From NCBI GenBank assembly GCA_003229755.1, contig QIFJ01000124.1, positions 1-7,257 of the forward strand: 7,257 nucleotides of DNA, given 5' to 3'. Shown in pieces: positions 5,412 to 7,257 of the stretch. Positions within the stretch are counted from its first letter, which is position 1. Every line of letters starts with the position of its first letter. This DNA comes from Pseudomonadota bacterium. GTDB taxonomy: Bacteria; BMS3Abin14. Below the pieces are notes generated by a model. The model searched no databases, was not told the DNA's origin, and was given only the letters and a program-made list of their open reading frames with translations. The position numbers and the translations under genes are program-made.

Positions 5412-5675
5412 TCACCTCGACTCTTCGAGTCGACGGCATTCGTCTATAATTGTCGCGTATATTCTCCTGAGGGATTCGTCGGACAGGGGGCCGTGGGATG
5501 ATCCTGTGACGGTATTCAGTATCTTTTTTTCTCGCTCCTCGTCTCGAATGGGCAGTGAATGCTCGGTCTTGATCTTGCCGGTTTCCAGTGCGAGACCGGC
5601 TCTCTCCTGCAGAAGATCGGCTATTTTCCAGTCCAGTATGTCTATCCTTATCCGAATTTCCGTAAGTCGTTTCAT
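5412..5675 (-). CDS. aroQ: Stand-alone chorismate mutase, AroQ class (type II)
   Basis: Predicted cytosolic enzyme converting chorismate to prephenate, the entry step to phenylalanine and tyrosine. 87 aa, the usual length of a monofunctional AroQ domain, with all three helices. By alignment by eye with the E. coli P-protein domain, active-site residues are Arg8 (R11), Arg25 (R28), Lys36 (K39), Asp45 (D48), Arg48 (R51) and Glu49 (E52). The position of E. coli Gln88 appears to be Glu84. No prephenate dehydratase, dehydrogenase or ACT domain is fused. ATG 5675 overlaps the nadB stop as ATGA, and GAGG at 5683-5686 lies 7 nt before the start, so translation is probably coupled to nadB. A 7-bp stem (TCGACTC 5417-5423, GAGTCGA 5427-5433) lies in its last codons. 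A periplasmic *AroQ form is unlikely, because no signal peptide is present. Confidence 0.9.
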   Translation of the reverse strand: MKRLTEIRIRIDILDWKIADLLQERAGLALETGKIKTEHSLPIRDEEREKKILNTVTGSSHGPLSDESLRRIYATIIDECRRLEESR

Positions 5676-7257
5676 TTTGTAACCTCATCTCTTATGGTAA
5701 TAACCGTATCAGATCTCTGATTGCTGTCAGTCTCCGGATAATCAAGGGTAAAATGAAGCCCGCGGCTCTCCTTTCTCCGGGTCGCGCATCGGACAATTGT
5801 TTCTGCTACCGTAACTATGTTCCTCAACTCAATAAGTTCCCTGGTGATCCTGAAATTCCAATAATATTCATTAACTTCCTGGCGCAAGAGCTCGATCCGA
5901 TGAGTAGCCCTCTTAAGGCGCCTGTTTGATCTTACGATACCCACGTAATTTGACATGGTGCTCCGGATCTCATCCCAGTTATGCTTGATGACGATCATTT
6001 CGTCCGAGTCTACCGAGCCACCCGGATCCCAGTCCGGGATCGAAGGCAGCTTCACTCTGGACGTTTCAGTCCATGACCTCTCGATAGCCCTGGCTATCCT
6101 GTCTGCCATCACCAGAGACTCGAGCAGGGAATTGCTGGGCAGCCGGTTGGCCCCGTGCAGACCGGTGCAGGCGACTTCACCGCAAGCATAAAGGCCGGGT
6201 ATCGACGTCCGACCGTCGAGGTCGGTCACGACCCCACCGCAAAGATAGTGCGCCGCCGGAACCACGGGAAGGGGATCTTTTGTCATGTCGAACCCGTATT
6301 CGAGGCACATCTGGTAAATATTCGGGAACCGATCAATGACCTGCCTCGCGGGAAGGTGCGTAATGTCCAGCAATACGTGATCATCACCCTTCGTTTTGAG
6401 TTCAGAATCAATGGCGCGAGCGACGATATCCCTGGGGGCGAGATCCTTCGAGTGATGATATTTTTCCATGAAGGGTGCTCCGTCGAGGGTTCTGAGTATA
6501 CCGCCTTCTCCGCGCACCGCTTCGCTTATCAGAAAGGACTTTGCCTCCGGGTGGTACAGGCAGGTGGGGTGAAACTGAATGAACTCCATATTGGCGATAT
6601 CAGCGCCGGCCCGGTATGCTATAGCAATACCGGCACCCGTTGCGACATCGGGATTGCTTGTGTATCGGTATACTTTACCGGCGCCACCACTTGCGAGAGT
6701 CACTGACTTCGCGGTCCATGAGAAGACTTCTCCTGTGTCGGCGTCGTGAACGTAACACCCGAAACATTTATAATCGGAGGTGTCAAATTTCTCAGTAGAT
6801 CCTAACTGGTGGTTTGTGACCAGGTTGAGCGCCGTGTGGTTCTCATATATTTCGATATTGTCGGAATTAAGGGCAGTTTCCAGAAGGACTCTGTGGATCT
6901 CCCTGCCGGTCATGTCCTGTGCATGAACAATCCGTCTGTGGGAGTGCCCACCTTCCCTTCCGAGATCAAGATTTTCGCCGTCAGATGTGGTGAACCTGGC
7001 ACCAAGGTTTACAAGTTCACGTATGGAACCGGGACCGGAGCTGATGATCGTTTCCACAACATGGCTGTTACACAGGCCGGCGCCGGCATCTATTGTATCC
7101 TGGATGTGGTACTTAAAGTCGTCCGAGGAATCAAGGACTGTAGCAATGCCTCCCTGGGCTCTGGCAGTGGCAGTGTCATCAGCTCCCTTCTTTGTGATAA
7201 CAACCACCCTGGCGAACTTCGATAGCTTGAGCGCCAGAGTCAGTCCGGCAACTCCGC
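5672..7257 (-). CDS. nadB: L-aspartate oxidase NadB, N-terminus outside window
   Basis: FAD-dependent cytosolic oxidase that turns L-aspartate into iminoaspartate, the first step of de novo NAD synthesis with NadA. 527 residues are visible. The frame is open to the right edge, and alignment to E. coli NadB suggests about 16 residues are missing, including the first glycines of the GxGxxG dinucleotide motif. Visible: the end of that motif (GVAGLTLALKLSK), ARAQGGIA, REGGHSHRRIVHA with Glu101, QFHPT with His229, LAPRDIVARAI with Arg275, VPAAHYLCGG with His336, and LHGANRLPSNSLLE with Arg371. These match E. coli E121, H244, R290, H351 and R386, the substrate and catalytic residues. The C-terminus has CATRRKESRGLHFTLDYP, a NadB hallmark. 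GREGGHSHRR and the C-terminal motif favour NadB over the homologous succinate dehydrogenase/fumarate reductase flavoproteins. It overlaps chorismate mutase by 4 nt. Confidence 0.95.
   Translation of the reverse strand, partial: GVAGLTLALKLSKFARVVVITKKGADDTATARAQGGIATVLDSSDDFKYHIQDTIDAGAGLCNSHVVETIISSGPGSIRELVNLGARFTTSDGENLDLGREGGHSHRRIVHAQDMTGREIHRVLLETALNSDNIEIYENHTALNLVTNHQLGSTEKFDTSDYKCFGCYVHDADTGEVFSWTAKSVTLASGGAGKVYRYTSNPDVATGAGIAIAYRAGADIANMEFIQFHPTCLYHPEAKSFLISEAVRGEGGILRTLDGAPFMEKYHHSKDLAPRDIVARAIDSELKTKGDDHVLLDITHLPARQVIDRFPNIYQMCLEYGFDMTKDPLPVVPAAHYLCGGVVTDLDGRTSIPGLYACGEVACTGLHGANRLPSNSLLESLVMADRIARAIERSWTETSRVKLPSIPDWDPGGSVDSDEMIVIKHNWDEIRSTMSNYVGIVRSNRRLKRATHRIELLRQEVNEYYWNFRITRELIELRNIVTVAETIVRCATRRKESRGLHFTLDYPETDSNQRSDTVITIRDEVTK
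5683..5686 (-). promoter_or_regulatory. Ribosome-binding site of chorismate mutase, inside nadB
   Basis: On the - strand GAGG lies 7 nt before ATG 5675, within the last codons of nadB. Together with the ATGA overlap at 5672-5675 it supports re-initiation or coupled translation. Confidence 0.65.

Noticed and set aside
5417..5433. Perfect 7-bp stem TCGACTC/GAGTCGA with a TTC loop as the chorismate mutase terminator
   Set aside because: It lies inside the last codons before the stop and lacks a following T-run, so a terminator call is not supported.
5407..5688. Second - strand open frame overlapping chorismate mutase
   Set aside because: The frame at 5412-5675 carries all chorismate mutase residues; this one has low-complexity charged sequence and is a shadow.
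6155..6706. 183-codon + strand open frame antisense to nadB
   Set aside because: It runs opposite a strongly conserved nadB coding region, matches no known motif and has no good ribosome-binding site.

Overview
The window reads like an ordinary chromosomal segment of a Gram-negative bacterium, most likely a deltaproteobacterium (Desulfobacterota or a relative). This is inferred from three things: the RpoH-type sigma factor, the periplasmic two-PDZ HtrA/Deg protease, and intergenic spacers crowded with short dispersed repeats. GC content looks close to 50 %. No tRNA, rRNA, CRISPR array, transposase or phage gene was recognised.

Layout on the + strand: (1) the 3' two-thirds of an RpoH/sigma-32-family sigma factor, cut by the left edge (3-677); (2) a 340-bp spacer holding copy 1 of a hairpin-forming dispersed repeat; (3) an exported HtrA/DegP-like serine protease (1018-2472); (4) a 338-bp spacer that stacks copy 2 of the hairpin repeat, a CCCCTCCC/GGGAGGGG hairpin and two different arrays with a 7-bp period; (5) a two-gene ABC exporter (ATPase 2811-3551, membrane protein 3538-5262). 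Both exporter genes are predicted to start at TTG, and they overlap by 14 nt. On the - strand, reading from the right edge: L-aspartate oxidase nadB (5672-7257, 5' end outside the window), overlapping by ATGA a stand-alone AroQ-class chorismate mutase (5412-5675). The two blocks converge on a 149-bp spacer (5263-5411) that carries a third 7-bp-period array and an inverted partner array.

How the genes relate: RpoH and HtrA belong to the same broad theme of protein-folding stress, but no convincing sigma-32 promoter is visible before htrA. The ABC ATPase and membrane protein form one exporter of unknown substrate. NadB (first step of NAD synthesis from aspartate) and chorismate mutase (entry to Phe/Tyr synthesis) look translationally coupled, although they serve different pathways.

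I do not see a new multi-gene system. The most interesting material is non-coding: several unrelated-looking arrays that share an exact 7-bp period, a hairpin repeat that brackets htrA as direct copies, and a near-perfect 21-bp in-frame duplication inside the ABC permease.
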